A stretch of 64,000 nucleotides of DNA from Straminergon stramineum (lineage: Eukaryota > Streptophyta > Bryopsida > Hypnales > Calliergonaceae): positions 20,982,019 through 21,046,018 of the forward strand of contig OY987270.1 in NCBI GenBank assembly GCA_963920665.1, written 5' to 3'. This document shows positions 35,465-48,570 of the stretch, piece after piece. The notes under the pieces are model-generated. The model saw nothing but the letters and a program-made list of their open reading frames with translations, was not told the DNA's origin and searched no databases. Position 1 is the stretch's first letter. The number at the start of each line of letters is the position of its first letter. The translations under genes were made by a program, and so were the position numbers.

Positions 35465-37358
35465 TGTAACGTAGAAGGATCGGCCACGGCACGCCCCGAA
35501 CAGAATATTCTGGTCCCCCTCCCCAACGCCCCAAGATATCGTGTCCCTTGCGTTCCCTAGTGAGCAACCCCAGCGTCAGCAGAAAAAGCCTGACGGGGCG
35601 ACGAGGACTCGGGCTCGAGGGGCTCGAGGAGTCCGTGGGTAATCTCGCAGAAAATAAAACACAGAGAAAAACACAGAGTTGCAAGGTATTACTGGAAAAA
35701 ACAGTAAAAAAACACACACTCAGACGGAGAGTTGTAAGGAATTGCAGCAGAAAGCAGAAAAGAGAGATAGAGTTGCAAGGAATGTTCGCCCGTCAGACTG
35801 CATTGCTCATCACGGCTGCGGAAGAGTTGGCAGCAGAAGCAGCAGCATGCGGCGGCAGCAAGCCAGGTGTCGGAGGGAATATCCCTTTCGATCCTTTTGG
35901 CATATGCTGCAAAGCTGCCATGCGCGAGCTCCAGATCCTGCGGCATATGCTTTGCTACCTTGCGGTTGATCCTCGCGAACCCTCCATCAGTTCAGTTGTC
36001 GGCGCCAGTCAACCTCAGGCGTGCGCTTGGTGGGGAGTCGCAGTTGGCCCACACGCAACCACTTTCGTCAGTTTCGCGCTGCCGTGGCTATTGATTCAGT
36101 TTCGTGCGTCGATCAATTGCCTTCATCACTTCAAACCATGCCCGGCCATCACGGGACTCACTGCAGTTGTTCCGGGAAAGTAAATTTTTTTTCGTGAAAG
36201 TAAAATTTCGTGGGTTCAGAGCAAATCTCGTCCACCAACCAACCAACCACCCCCACGGCGGTGATCGATTTCGTTTCCCTTCAGAATTTCGGTTCTTGCG
36301 AATCCAATCCATGTGTCTGCGTTTATTCGGAATTTTTATATTCGCTGAAAGGATTAATAATTCGTCACCGCTTTCGCGTCGTTCCCCTGCTAGGAGACCG
36401 GTCTTTGATTTATTTTTGCATTAGGGTTTGGGAGAGGATATTACGGCGATCACGGAAGGATTAACGTAGATTTGGAGTCTTCGTTGTCGCAAAGCAGCTG
36501 TTGCAGGTTAAGTTTCACACGCGAGGTAATTACATTCTGGTAGTACCCTCACGGCTTTCGGTTTTCTTTTAGTAGTTTTAACTTAACGCGGCCGTGACTT
36601 GTTCATTTTGGGTGACGGATTGAACGGTTTCTGTGGTTTACTGTCTGGTCGCTTCATGGTGACTCTGCGGCGTTGATTTCCGTGTTGTCGGGTTTGAGGA
36701 AGTTTCCTCTTTAGGGGAAGTTTGTGGAATCGCGGTAGTACGTGTGATTTGCAGTTTGAGGGTGGGGGCACCTACGCTGGGCTGAGTCAAGCCCGATGTG
36801 CAAGATACAGGGTTGAAATTCCCTGGATCGCCACTTGGTGATAAAGCTGGCGGCCCTGGTTCTCAGTTGCCACAACAGAGCTCTAAGCTTAAGTTTCTTA
36901 GCTTCGACGGGTGTGCCGCTTACAGCATTGCAAAAGCTCTTTTGCGAAAGTTGCTTCCTTCATCTGCACCTTCTTCTCGCTTTCTAGGGTATTGCACGTT
37001 TAGGTCGGGCTGCATTACTGCGTCGCAATCTCGCTCTTCTGAATTTCATTGAGATTGCTTTTCTAATCTGTCTGCTCAATACCGGTAGTCAGGCAGAGTG
37101 ATTCCTCTTCCGTTGGGGACGCCGACCAGGCTCTATTGTTGTCGGAGGTTGTCGGGTTTGTAAATCTTGTGTATGATTATGCCCGGCGTTCGCCAGTTCT
37201 CGGACGTTTTGTGCCTTGCATGGCGATTGTAGCATTAGAGACGATGCAGAAGCGTGCGTGAAGGAGAGCATTATTGCTAGGGACACAATTGTACATAGAA
37301 CTTTTCCAATCGCTAGGGACGCAATTGTTTTTGAGGATCAATTTTGTAGGAGAGAGAG
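35465..37358 (+). promoter_or_regulatory. GC-rich upstream region of the transporter gene
   Basis: Probable promoter and 5' leader. GC content rises sharply at about 35,465. A 12-bp palindrome, CAGAATATTCTG, lies near 35,502. Three degraded repeats containing AGAGTTGYAAGG occur at about 35,674, 35,726 and 35,772. A possible upstream reading frame of 13 codons (ATG 37,220, stop 37,259-37,261) precedes the main start. A sequence resembling a 3' splice site (TTTTGTAG|GAG) lies just before the start codon at about 37,342-37,349, and a possible donor GAG|GTAATT at 36,526, so a leader intron is possible but unproven. The first 300 bp have the composition of an LTR fragment. Longer open frames here lack recognisable domains. 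Confidence 0.45.
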
Positions 37359-39501
37359 ATGGAGGCACACGGACAAGCCACTCGGAGCCCACCACCAGGG
37401 ATCGTCCTCTTGCGCAAGCTCAGGGGAGGGAACAATTTTGGCCACCGAACATACCAAGTTTCCGTCCTGTCCATCACGTTCATCGCGTATGCATTCTTCC
37501 ACATGAGCCGTAAGCCCCCGAGCATCGTGAAGAGCGTGTTGGATCCCGAGGGCTCGGTGATCTCTACGCTGGGATCGGGACACTACGCCTTACCTGCGTC
37601 ATGGACACCTTCCTTCGACAGCTTGTTTTACAACAACTCGGAGAGCTTGTTTCATAATGGCACTGGCCACAAGAAGATTGGTGAGAAAGGGTGGGCGCCT
37701 TTCGATGGCAAGACAGGGAAGAACAGGCTTGGGGAGATTGACGTTGCTTTTCTGGCGTCGTATGCGCTTGGGATGTACTTTGCAGGGCACTTGGGCGACC
37801 GTTTGGACTTGCGTAAGTTTCTCTCGTTTGGCATGGTGGCAAGCGGCTTCTTCGTGTGTTTGTTCGGTATGGGACACTACTGGAACATCCACCGTTTGTG
37901 GTATTTCTTGCTGGTGCAAATGGCAGCTGGTTTGTTTCAAGCGACTGGATGGCCGTCTGTTGTCACGATAGTGGGCCACTGGTTTGGGAAGAAGAAGAGA
38001 GGCTTGATCATGGGGATATGGAACGCTCATACATCCATCGGTAACATCATGGGGTCGTTGATTGCTGCTTCTGTGCTTCAGTATGGGTGGGGCTGGTCGT
38101 TCATCATTCCGGGGACCATTTTGGCTACTGGTGGTCTTTTGGTGTGGGGCTTCCTCGCTGTGGACCCTCATGATGTGGGTCTGCCTTCGGTTGATGAAAT
38201 CGAAGTCGCTGAAGGTGAGAGATTTTGCACTGATTTCTCCTTAAGCTTCCAACTTTGAAGTGTGCTACATTCAATAATTGTGTGGGAAGTGTGCAGAATT
38301 TCATTTCTGAGAAGATCCTAATAAAGAGATTTGAGTGTAGTGTGAACGTTTGTAACATTGATCAATTTAGATTTGCTTTAACATGTCGACTTTGTTTTGA
38401 TGCAGCTGATGAAGCTTCAGAAGGAGCAGTGAATGCGGAGAGAGCTTCCGAGCAGACAGGGTTGCTGCCAGGAGATAACAAGAGGTCAGCTGAACCTGAA
38501 TTAGTGAAGAGCGGTGGTTCTGAGGAGGTCGATTTGGAGTCACAGCAGCTTGTTGTGAATAAGCAAGACGTGCCGGAGTTGAGTAGGAATGACCCTGCGG
38601 TAGGGTTTCTTGAGGCATGGCGAATTCCTGGCGTGGCCACTTTCGCTTTGTGTTTGTTCTTCTCCAAGCTCGTGGCGTATACCTTCCTCTACTGGCTTCC
38701 ATTCTACATCAGACAGACACGTGAGTTTCATATTGCTGCATTCTCCTGTTTCAATATTCCTTGTTTTGGGGGGTTCACTCCATGTTTGATTTAATAGACC
38801 GATTCTGCAAAGTGTTGTAAATGAAAACTTCCTAGGAAGACCCAAACGTTATGTGTTCTCTTGCGAGTGGTGGATCTGACGTTGTTTAAAACCTGGTTGT
38901 GATAGCCATCGCCGGGAAGATATTGGACGAGGAAACGGCGGGGAATTTGTCGACGTTCTTTGATGTCGGGGGTGTGGTTGGAGGTATCTTGGCCGGTCAT
39001 ATCTCAGACAAGTTGAATGCAAGGGCTATCACAGCCGCCGGTTTTATGTATTGTGCGATTCCAGCCTTGTTCCTTTACAGGACGTATGGCAGTGTCTCCC
39101 TGACGCTTAATATCGTACTGATGGTAATTGCGGGGATGTTAATTAACGGACCTTATGCGCTCATCACGACTGCTGTTTCTGCTGACCTTGGAACGCATAG
39201 CTCGTTGAAAGGAAATGGGAGAGCCTTGGCTACTGTGACAGCTATCATTGACGGAACAGGTTCACTCGGGGCAGCAATTGGACCTTTGTTAACCGGCTTC
39301 CTTTCAGGCCAAGGGTGGGGCGCAGTTTTCATCATGCTTATGATGGCTGCACTGTTTGCTGGCTTGCTCTTGACGAAGTTGGTGGTAGCTGAGATTGTGG
39401 ACAAGCTAGTAACCTATCAACGGCTTCAAAGTCTCTCAGTGTCTGCGCGCGAAGAGTTGACTGGTAAACTCCCCCACCCTTCTTTTGGACAAATCAGTTA
39501 G
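37359..39501 (+). CDS. G3Pp: Glycerol-3-phosphate transporter (SLC37/G3P permease family, MFS)
   Basis: Three exons, 37,359-38,214, 38,406-38,720 and 38,906-39,501, give 588 residues. Introns begin GTGAGA and GTGAGT and end GATGCAG and GATAG; both interrupt after the first codon base. The first splice joins GAAG to CTGATGAA (reading ADEAS), the second joins CAGACAC to CCATCGCC (reading RQTPIAGK, the family's usual junction). The family exchanges glycerol-3-phosphate or sugar phosphates for inorganic phosphate across membranes. Evidence: about 12 hydrophobic segments, NFGHRTYQ and [12 protein letters not shown] at the first helix (residues 26-55), MFS motif A as [12 protein letters not shown] (143-154), [20 protein letters not shown] (207-226), a DPHDVGL end to the first half (269-275), a variable acidic loop (286-370), and [19 protein letters not shown] in exon 3. 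Start context GAGATGG is favourable. Length slightly exceeds the usual 500-540, mostly in the N-terminal and central loops. Membrane location (plasma or plastid) cannot be read here. No frame break is seen, so it is probably functional. Confidence 0.95.
38215..38405 (+). other. Intron 1 of the transporter gene
   Basis: 191 bp, GTGAGA...TTTTGATGCAG. Using these sites restores one frame between the two exons. Confidence 0.9.
38721..38905 (+). other. Intron 2 of the transporter gene
   Basis: 185 bp, GTGAGT...TTGTGATAG. Joining restores the conserved transporter sequence across the junction. Confidence 0.9.
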
Positions 39502-41560
39502 ATAGTGTTTTTTGTAAAGTCCAGCCATAAATTGCGGCAATTGTGATGGATTCTGGATTTAAATGTCCATGCCTTCACGTCAAATTCTTGATTAATCATT
39601 CCAAATGGTAAACATCTAATGGAATGAAGATCCAGCAGAGGACATGCAAGTTGGTCTTATCTGCTGGATCAATCATGTCTGGTGCTTTTAAACTTACAGC
39701 TTGTCTTTTGCTTGTACCAGATTTGTTGCTAGGAGGGGGGAGGAAATGAGGGGAAAAGGGATATGGAACCATGAAGAAATATTTCAACAGATTTATGTTA
39801 TTGCCCTCGGGGAGTTAAACGAGTGTCGCTTGGCGATACTATTTCAGTCCCAGATGTATATATCTCATATATTCTCGAGGCAACAACTGCGTTTGCCTAT
39901 CGTATATTATCTGCAAACAGATGAGGACCTTTCCCCGACACCTTTCGGGGGTTGTATCGTTTTGAGTACTCTGGACACTTTATATATTCACGCTCGGTCA
40001 TCTGTTGCAGAGCTGTGATGGGCTGCTACTCCCATTTCCCAGGCATGGAAAATAAAGTGTACTGGCCACGGTCATCTCTACATCATTGGCTTCCTTGCCA
40101 TGGATCCCCGCCCCAGTGGCCAGAATGAGGTTGATACCCTCAATCTATGGCAGCTATGAGAAGAAGTAAGGAGCACGCAACTGGGGATTTGATCTACTGC
40201 TCTGCATTTACTGCCAAGCTAGCTGCTTCGCTATTGAAGATAATGGTCGACTGGCCTGGCCTGTCACTTGGAGATACTTGCTCCGTTTGCAGAATTCGCG
40301 ACTCACTCTTGATGAAGATAGATTCTTTGGAAGCCACCTATCCTAGAGAGGGGAAGCATTCCCATGCGATGGAATCTGATGGTCTTACTTGCTCCTTAGA
40401 TGAGGGCACTGCATTGAGTGCACCAAGTCTGGGTCAGGGAAATGCTTGACCCAGTAGTTTCTGTACAGATTCTTCCATCATTATTTTCACCTTGAACGTG
40501 AATTGGAATGAAACTACACAGGGGATTTCATCCATACTAGCTGTTTTGTTGTGCTCTCTTTGTTGTGCGAGATACTCTGGGGGAGATGGGGCTCATCTAA
40601 CTGTTGTGATGTCTGGGAGAAAGATGTGGGGTTGGATCTCTGTACAGAAAATGTTCAACCCTTTTGGGCTTCCGCCTAGACTTTCTACTGCATGCTCGCG
40701 CGGTGACGACCGTCCGCTCATTTCACTCTTACGTATACTGTGGTCAGCATCAACTACACTTGCGCACAAACTTTGCCAAGTTCCAATGCTTTCACCTTGA
40801 GAGGCTATGTGCCACAGAAAGATGTCAGAGAATTGGAGCATCTTGAGAACGCTACTTTGTCCTTGAATTAGCTTTTTAACATAGGCCCTTGGTGTCCGCA
40901 ACTCCTTCCAAGAAAATTTAGCGTGGAGACAATCATGTGGTGGGACATCTGTCTGCAGTGGTGGAGTTTTAAACTTATTACTTCCATGTAGAAATGTACA
41001 ATTGGTGGGATAGAGAGGAGAAATGTCTCCAACCTCTTTGGAAGTGTGCCGTAAATAATTTCTACGTCAAGCTTATTCATCTGAAGTCTCTGAAGGATCA
41101 ATGCCAGTGATACTTCGGGAAATCACTTCCTGTACTGTACATTGGAAGACGGCACGTTATTTAATGAAACTGTGAGATATTTTGGGATATTGTTTCTGGG
41201 TGACCCTCTCCTTCAGGTGAATGGTACTTTAAAGACATTCGACACTCACTGCGTACCCACTGCTTCAAAGATTTTTTTAGTGCGACTACGACACTACGAC
41301 ACTACGACAATGTAAGCTTTACCTCTTTGTGTGTCGAACAACTGATCTAACGACAAACTTAACACCTCAGCATTTGTCAGTCTTTTGTACGTAGCACATG
41401 CGGGGTTTGAAAAGAATCTTCTCGTCTCAGCTCCTGCTAACTTAAATTTGAATCGTCTCGGCTCATCTCCCAACTTAAATTTGAAGGGCCATTGCTTGAT
41501 ATGCTCTGACTGACAAGAATATTTTGAGGGGTCTAGAGCACTTATCATCTATGTTGGTAA
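39502..41560 (+). other. 3' flank of the transporter gene, no second gene
   Basis: Remains in the GC-richer island. A canonical AATAAA at 40,051-40,056 is a plausible polyadenylation signal, which would give a 3' UTR of about 570 bp. Short frames at 40,147-40,449 and 40,492-40,800 lack known motifs and look like chance. An 8-bp unit ACTACGAC is repeated three times at 41,285-41,308, and a 31-bp direct repeat starting CGTCTCRGCTC lies at 41,423 and 41,454. Confidence 0.5.
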
Positions 41561-44354
41561 GTGTTACAAAGACTCTTTATTAGCGAAGGTATGGATGCTT
41601 TTTGCTAAGGTTGCCTACTAGGGCTGGACTATTATCTCTTGCTCTGTCCAGTGCGATATGATATTCTTAGAAACTGTCTATTGTGCTTTTTAAAGAAATT
41701 TTCATAATGTAAAATAGAATTGGTATTTTTTGTAATGTAGGATTATTGTTGCATACTCAATCTCAATGAAGCATACCAAATTTCAATTTAAAAACGTCAA
41801 AACTTTACTTGCGGTGGGATTTTGCCTATACATTTTTTGATTTTAATTAAGTAATAATTTATTGAAGATTGTCAATGGTAATGAATTTTTAAGATTCAAT
41901 TGTACAAAACATATGTACAAAACATCTACACACATCTTCAAAGTTAGAAAAAATATTGTAAGGTAACAAATTTAACTTTTCAATCTCTTAAGAGTTCATA
42001 TCAAATTTTGTAAAATAGATATCTATGTATTGTGACTAAATTTAATCTAATTAATTGTACTATTATACTTCAAGATATAAGACTAGTCTTAGTATGACAG
42101 TGTAATTGCAAAACATGCATGCACAATGTTCTAAAAGCCATGTTTAGAAAAATAAAATTAGAGAAAATGTGAGGATAAATACAACACGACCATAATGTGA
42201 TTACAAAGGTTGGCCAAAAACCTCTAAAAATAAATGAAGTGCTTCTATAATTACAGAAATCAACATGACTTAGTTTCCATTTGATTTTAAATTTTGGACT
42301 ACTCTTCTAAATTACAAAAATTAAACTCCCACTCAAAGTGTTTTGCATCCTCAAGTTATGCCTACAAATCATAGTAAGATTCTTCTAGCTAGTATGCTAC
42401 CTTTCTAGTATTCTCACAAGATGATTACGCCTCCTCTAATGCATTCAACTACATTTTGTGCGGTGCCATGGAAATGTAAAAGCAGATGTAATTCCTAAAC
42501 TAGGAGAACATTTTCATTATACACTAGCATGCAATTACTCAAAGTTCAAAACTAAAATAGAGGATAACCTAACCCAAGGTTCATGGCCTCAACAAAGAAT
42601 TGTATAGTTGTTGGTAGTGGAATTTCCTAAACACACAAAGCTTATCAATTAATGCTTATGGACTGCATATAAGTCATTTATAGTTTTTGCTTCAATGTTT
42701 TGTTAGATTCTTTTTTTAAAGGCTCTACATGGCATCCTATATTCAATCTAAAATATTAGGTGAAATTAGGACCCTAAATTAGTTACAATCTCCTAAATGC
42801 CTAAAACTGCACTCAATGTTTGAAGTAAAAAAATTTGAATTTTTTGTTCAAGTTTTGAAAGAACCATATCTTTGGACTCACATATATTTCGAAGACTAAC
42901 ATCCAATGCCCCTCCCCCAATGTAAATATAGATGTTTCCTCTATGATCTTAAAAATCCCTCATTGGTTGGTTTCAATCAATTATCATCTAAAATCACAAA
43001 AGCCACCAAAAAAATCTATAGAAAGAGAGTTTTTGTTTCTTCAAATGAAAATTATGCTTGATTGAAATTTAGTAAGAATGCAATCACATAACTGTAAAGA
43101 TATAAAAATGAAATTTTGACATTTGTCTTCAAAGATGAAACTATAGAACTCTTATATGTTATAAAAATTTCATTTTGGGGATAAAAATTTGAAACTACTA
43201 TGAGTTTTTGAAAAAAATGTAAAAATTTTCATTTCAAATACAAAACATGCTTGAAAAATTTGAAAATTTCACCATTGGTGTGTAAATAGACTATTCGGAA
43301 TTAAGTTTGTAATTTTGATGTTTGTTTTGTGTGTTTTAGATCTTTTTGTCAAATTGGTTGGTTGGTTGGTTGGTTGTATTCTAATTTGGTAGTTTTGAGT
43401 GTTCTTTTATCAAATTAGATGTGATTTTTTGTGTTCGTTTGAGGCAAGCCTAGTTGGACAATGTGGTTCATTTATCAAATTAATGGGGAGATGCCAAGTT
43501 AGAGTGATATTTAGATGGAATCTAGTAGGAATATAAGGATGTCATTATTGGTAGGCAATTCCAATTCGGTAGTTCATACTTAAATCTGTAAAAATCCAAG
43601 TGATGGTGGTTGTCAAGTAGGTGGATAAGGTGATCCCAGTTGAAATGGGAATTGGATTCATTGCAATTAGGTTTGGAATTGTCAATGGGTAGTCAATTGA
43701 ATTTTAGTTCCAATTTGGTGGTTAGTTAGCAATTAGTTGTCTTCTTCCTTTCCGGTAACTTCCGGGTTTGTTTTCTATTAGGTTCCTTTTTCCAATTTTT
43801 TCTTCACCTATTATTGAAGAAGTCTAGTGTGAATCCCAACATGTGGTGCTGTGTAATTTTTAGTTTTTCATGATGTGTGTGTTTGTGTGTTCATATGTTG
43901 TGATCAAAAGTGTGAAGTTGAAAGAAACTGTGTATCCAAGTTTGGAGATATGTTTGTGAGCTAATTCATTGTGTTGAGGGTGTTAGTGTATTTTGGAAGA
44001 TGTGTCCCAATTGAGAATGTTCGGAAGATGGAGAGTTTATGAACTTAAAGGAGGATGTGAAGTTAATTAAGTATTAGTGGGTGAAGAAGATATTTTGTAT
44101 CTAATCGGAGAATTAGTGTGGAAGTTGGGAAATTTGTGAAGCTAGATGAGGAGGAATAACATTAAGAGGAATAACATTAAGAGTTTAAATTGTGAAACAA
44201 TTTTGTGTAAGCTACAATGATGATGTATTCACCATTTGGAAATAATATGACATATTTTTTGATTAAATAAGTGTGATGAGAATGTTGTGTATGTGTGAGC
44301 TTCTAGTTTGTCACTAGTGACTCATAATTTTTTTTTTATAAATTTTTTTACTAG
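41561..44354. other. AT-rich, no gene recognised
   Basis: Low-complexity AT-rich DNA with a (TTGG)n microsatellite at about 43,354-43,376. From about 43,340 it becomes G/T-biased and reads like worn retroelement sequence, but no LTR ends or protein motifs were identified. Confidence 0.5.
43354..43376. repeat. (TTGG)n microsatellite
   Basis: Five to six tandem TTGG units. Confidence 0.95.
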
Positions 44355-46213
44355 TTTTGAGTGTAGTTTATTATACAAAAAGCCCCAAAGAGAGTGTAAA
44401 GCCAAAATATGTATGTCACATACCAATATAGCATTTGGTCCTAAATAGAGTGTTTTTCTTTAAATAAACCCCAAATCCACATGTAAATAGGGTAGAAACT
44501 GACAAATTGTACATAGTTAATGTGTTTTAGGAAAAATTGCCCATATTCCCCAAACCTACCTTGCTGTAACAAATTATGACTAAATTGGTCCAAGAGAACC
44601 TAAGTGAGAACTCTTAGTTGATTTCAAAAAAGAGTTTTAGTTTCCTCATTCCATGAACAAAATAATAGAAACCATTGTGAGTTTGAAGGTGAGGAAAACT
44701 CAAGATGGATCAGTGAAGGACATTTATGATCCAAGAATGGTGTTTCAAGGTGAGAATCATGCTAAGAGTCCAACGGTGAAATCGGTTTGCCTAGATTCTC
44801 CTTCGTGTGAAAGATTCCTTGTTCACCAAAAATTAAAGGAGATAGCAGGATTTGTCTCTCCTTCTTCATATGTGCAAAGTAAAAATGTGAGCTTGCACAT
44901 CTTTTGTGGGATTCCATGAGAGGTCCCACAAAAAGCTCTGGAATTTTCTAATAGTTAGAAGATTTTCTTCCTAATGGTCAACCACCGAAATTTATGTTGA
45001 GAAATTTATGGAAATTACCTAAATTGCATTAAAACCTCACTAAAAATTTGACTAGCTTCTTTTCTACTAATAATACACTTCAACAAATTTTGTAGTATTT
45101 TGATAGTCAAAAGTATCAAAATTGACAAGAGCCTCTAAAACTAGCAAAATTGAAGATCATTCGTGGAGTTGACCAATGTATCAGGAGCACATGAAGATTG
45201 AAGTCAAAATGGGGACTTTTCTTACTCCCTTATACCTACTAAAGAACCTAAATAATTATTTTCATAGAAAATTCAAACTCAAAAAGTTGAGTTTTAAATC
45301 CTTTTTGGCATTAAGTTGGCGTTAGGTTTCGATGAGATTTTGGTGATAGAAAAGAAATTGGGGGATTCCCATAGACCAAAAATGGCCTTTAGAAGCCAAT
45401 GGCCCAATCTATTTGTGAGTGGAAGTTAATCTCTACAAATTAGAGTTTTGGATCAACCAAAAAAGTTAAAACAAGAGGTTTAGGATGAAAATCTTAAATG
45501 ATAAGATTACCTTAGTTTATGAGGGGGGATGGGTGCCCTTGGAAATGTATGTAAGGGCACTCTTTCCCCCCTAAAAAACAACCCTTGATTCAATTTTGAA
45601 CCTCTTACTACAATTTGGATCCATTTAGTTGAGATTTTTGGCCATTTTGAGCCAAGTTGCCAAATTTTTGTGTTTTAGGAGCATTTTAGCTCCATTGTTG
45701 TTGTTTTTCAAGCTTCATTTGAATGGTTGCTCTTTTATGTGCTTGTTTTGAGTTATTGTACTAATTTTGTTGAGGTTTACTTGTGGTACTAATCCTAGAA
45801 CAATCCTCTACCATACCTTGGTGATGCCGCTTTGGGGGGCTTCTAGTTTATGTTTGTGAAGTATCTAACCTTCTAAGTGGGAATTCATTAATTGAGAAAT
45901 CCCCTAGAATTTGTGTGTGGATGTAGTAATTTGTTTGTATTATGTTCTTGAACTAACAAGTGGTTGTACTAACCTTCTTACTCTAATTTGTTTCGAGTGG
46001 TTTTTGATAAAGTTGATTTTTGTTGAAATTGTCTTGTCTTTTTGTGGTTTTGCCAAAACTTGGCAAAGCTTTGACTTTGTGAGTTCTAGGAAGTACTAGT
46101 ATTTTGTCAAAAATTCCCGAGACTACAAAGCTTTGACCTTCTTCATAATTTTAGTTTCAAAGTTTAGTTTCCAAAACTTGTTGGAAACATCTCAAGTTTA
46201 GTATCCTAAATGT
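44355..46213 (+). repeat. Direct repeat D, first copy
   Basis: Begins TTTTGAGTGTAG and aligns with 46,580-48,149. Matches include CAAAAAGCCCC, ATGTCACATACCAATATAGC-type sequence, TTTTCTTACTCCCT, GCCACTTTGGGGGGC-type sequence and TTTAGTTTCCAAAACT. A frame of 88 codons at 44,653-44,919 lies inside it and is not preserved in the second copy. It could be old LTRs or a segmental duplication. Confidence 0.7.
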
Positions 46214-46579
46214 AAGTTTTGGAAATCCAAGTTTAGAGTCTAAAAATCCTTGTCTAGCCTTCCAATTGTAAAAGTTGTGGTAGTTCGTCTACATTCATTG
46301 TTTGGGAAGTGACTCTTCGTGTTCCAAGAATTCCCAAAATTTAGAGTCTATGTTGGGAAAGATTCCCAACACATGGGGAAGGCCAAAGGGCTCCAACGTT
46401 CCTAAGAAATACCCAAAAAATTAAATTTCAGTCCTTAGACTAATCCTAAATGAACTAGCCAGGGCTCTAATCAAAGCCAAGGGGTTTGAATTGCTAGACA
46501 AGGCTTCATTCGATCGGACCCTTGTAAGCCCTCAATTTGTCATGGGGACTCATTGTTTTCTTCTTTTTGTATTTTGCAA

Positions 46580-48149
46580 TTTTGAGTATAGTTTTATATA
46601 CAAAAAGCCCCCCAAAGAGTGTAGAACCAAAATAGGTATGTGACATACCAATATAGCATTTGGTCTAAAAATAGAATAATATAGCTAGAACACTCCAAAC
46701 CACCACTTGGACATAAGTTAGAACTCGACTAATTGTGGTAAATTGGAGAATTATGTGTTATTGGAATAATAGGCTCACACTATGCATGCAAGAGATATCT
46801 CTAGGCTAAAGTTGGAATTTTCTAATAGTGAGAAGATGCTCTTCCAAACAGTCAATTGCCAAAATCTACGACGAAAAATTCCTAAAAATTACCCACATGG
46901 TGGTAAAATCTCACCAAAAATTAGAATGGCTTTTTTATGTTAATAAGATGCCCTGACAAGTTTTGGGACATTCTGATAGTTAGAAGTATCTGAACCTACA
47001 AGGTTCCTCGACAACCAACAAAATTTAAAGATTATGGTGGAGTTGACCATCGGAGCAAGAGTATATGGAAGTGGAATAAGGCCGAAGATTGGTCTTTTCT
47101 TACTCCCTCATACCTACTTAAGAGTCTAGACTAGTTATTTTTGTTAGAAAAGTCAAACTCCCAAAGTTGTTTTTTTACTTGATTTTGGTGTTAAGTTGGT
47201 GCTAAATTTCATCAAGATTTTGGAGTTAGGAAAGAGGGTGAGGTTTTTTACAATTATAAAATGGACTTTTGAAACTAGTAGCGCAATTCATTTGTGATTT
47301 GGAGTTAATCTCCAAAAGTTAGGTTTACGGACCAACGTAGAAAGTGAAACTCTTGAGGATGAAGATGAAAATTCAAAGTGACAGGGTTACCTTAGATGAA
47401 TGAGGGGACGTGGGTTCCCGGAAAAGAGTATAAAAGGCACCCTTTCCCTCTCAACTCACCCCCATTTGTTGTATTTGGATCTGTTGGGTCCAACTTATGT
47501 TGAAATTTTGGCATTTTAAATCAAAAACTTTAGAACGGTTTTTTTGGGGCACTTTAGGCCCATTGTTTTTCTTTTTCAAGCTTTGGAGGTCTTGTGGGTC
47601 CCTTACACTTTGAGTCCTCTGTACTAACCATCTCAAGTCTTTTAAGGGCTTGATAATTCACTCCTATTTGGCTTCCGAGAAGTCGTGGCCTTGTCTTATC
47701 TTTTGAAGGTTTCTTGTGATCTTCTTCCATATCTTTTCCTTGTACTAATCTTAGAGTAACCCCCCATATGACTTGGCAATGCCACTTTGGGGGGCCTTTA
47801 AATCAAGTATTGACGTTGTATAAACCCACATGTCACTAACCATTAGCTTCTAAGTATTCTCTTGTCCCTCCCATATAGCTTTGTAGTCCACAAGTTGGTC
47901 CCAAGCTTATGTAAGGTTGGGTGGGTTCCACCCAAACAGCAAAGCTTTGAACCCCTTGGGGTGAAAAAGTTTTAGTTGCGTGGTAAAAGCCAGAATCATG
48001 ATGAAACTTTGAACCCCCTTGGGGTGAAAAAGTCTTAGTGTGTGTTAAAGCTAGCCTAGGGCCAAGCCTTAATCCCTCGTAGGCTTCAGGTTCAAAGTTT
48101 AGTTTCCAAAACTCGTTGGAAATTATTCAAAGTTTAGCCTCAAAAATGT
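46580..48149 (+). repeat. Direct repeat D, second copy
   Basis: Second copy of the preceding repeat, in the same orientation, starting about 370 bp after the first ends. Identity by eye is perhaps 70-75 percent, so the duplication is old. Includes a local tandem duplication of about 60 bp (TTTGAACCCC and GGGGTGAAAAAGT) at about 47,946-48,052. Confidence 0.7.
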
Positions 48150-48289
48150 TATAGAGTATGGAGAGTAGAAATAGGGAAGAGGGTAAGTTGTAGGTTAATT
48201 TACAAGCGACTTAGTAGGTTCAAAATCCTCCCTCTTTCCTTCGATTTGGGCCTCCCCCTAGCATTTACAAGGGTAGATTAAGCCCTTCA

Positions 48290-48570
48290 AATGCTCGTCC
48301 ATCCAAAATAGACATTTAGGGGAAGGCCAACAACTTTGAAGGCTAGTAGCCAAGCTAGCCCCAAGGCCAACACTGGGACAACCCTTGAAGACCAACAACA
48401 TCCGGCTAGTCTCAGTGGATTAGCCTTCGAGGCCAACATCGTGCAACGGACAAGCCATCCCCCAAAGACTAGTAGCTAGTGGCTAGCCCTGGAGGCAACA
48501 AGGTAGGGCCAACCCTTAAAGGCTGGTAGCGAACCCTAGAGGCAGCAAGGCAAGGCTAGCCCTAAAGGCC
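48290..48570. repeat. Degraded short tandem repeats (AGGCCAAC / GGCTAGTAG)
   Basis: Repeated AGGCCAACA, GGCTAGTAGC and GCTAGCCC phrases at irregular spacing of about 30-45 bp. Similar in style to a worn minisatellite; no coding function apparent. Confidence 0.6.

Noticed and set aside
35548..36183. 211-codon plus-strand open frame upstream of the transporter
   Set aside because: Overlaps other long frames on both strands in a GC-rich region, has no recognisable domain and includes degraded tandem repeats; more likely leader, promoter or LTR-derived DNA.
37599..38171. 190-codon minus-strand frame opposite the transporter's first exon
   Set aside because: Antisense shadow of a well-supported coding exon; composition explains the open frame.
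44653..44919. 88-codon frame in repeat D
   Set aside because: Not preserved in the second copy of the repeat and no recognisable motif.
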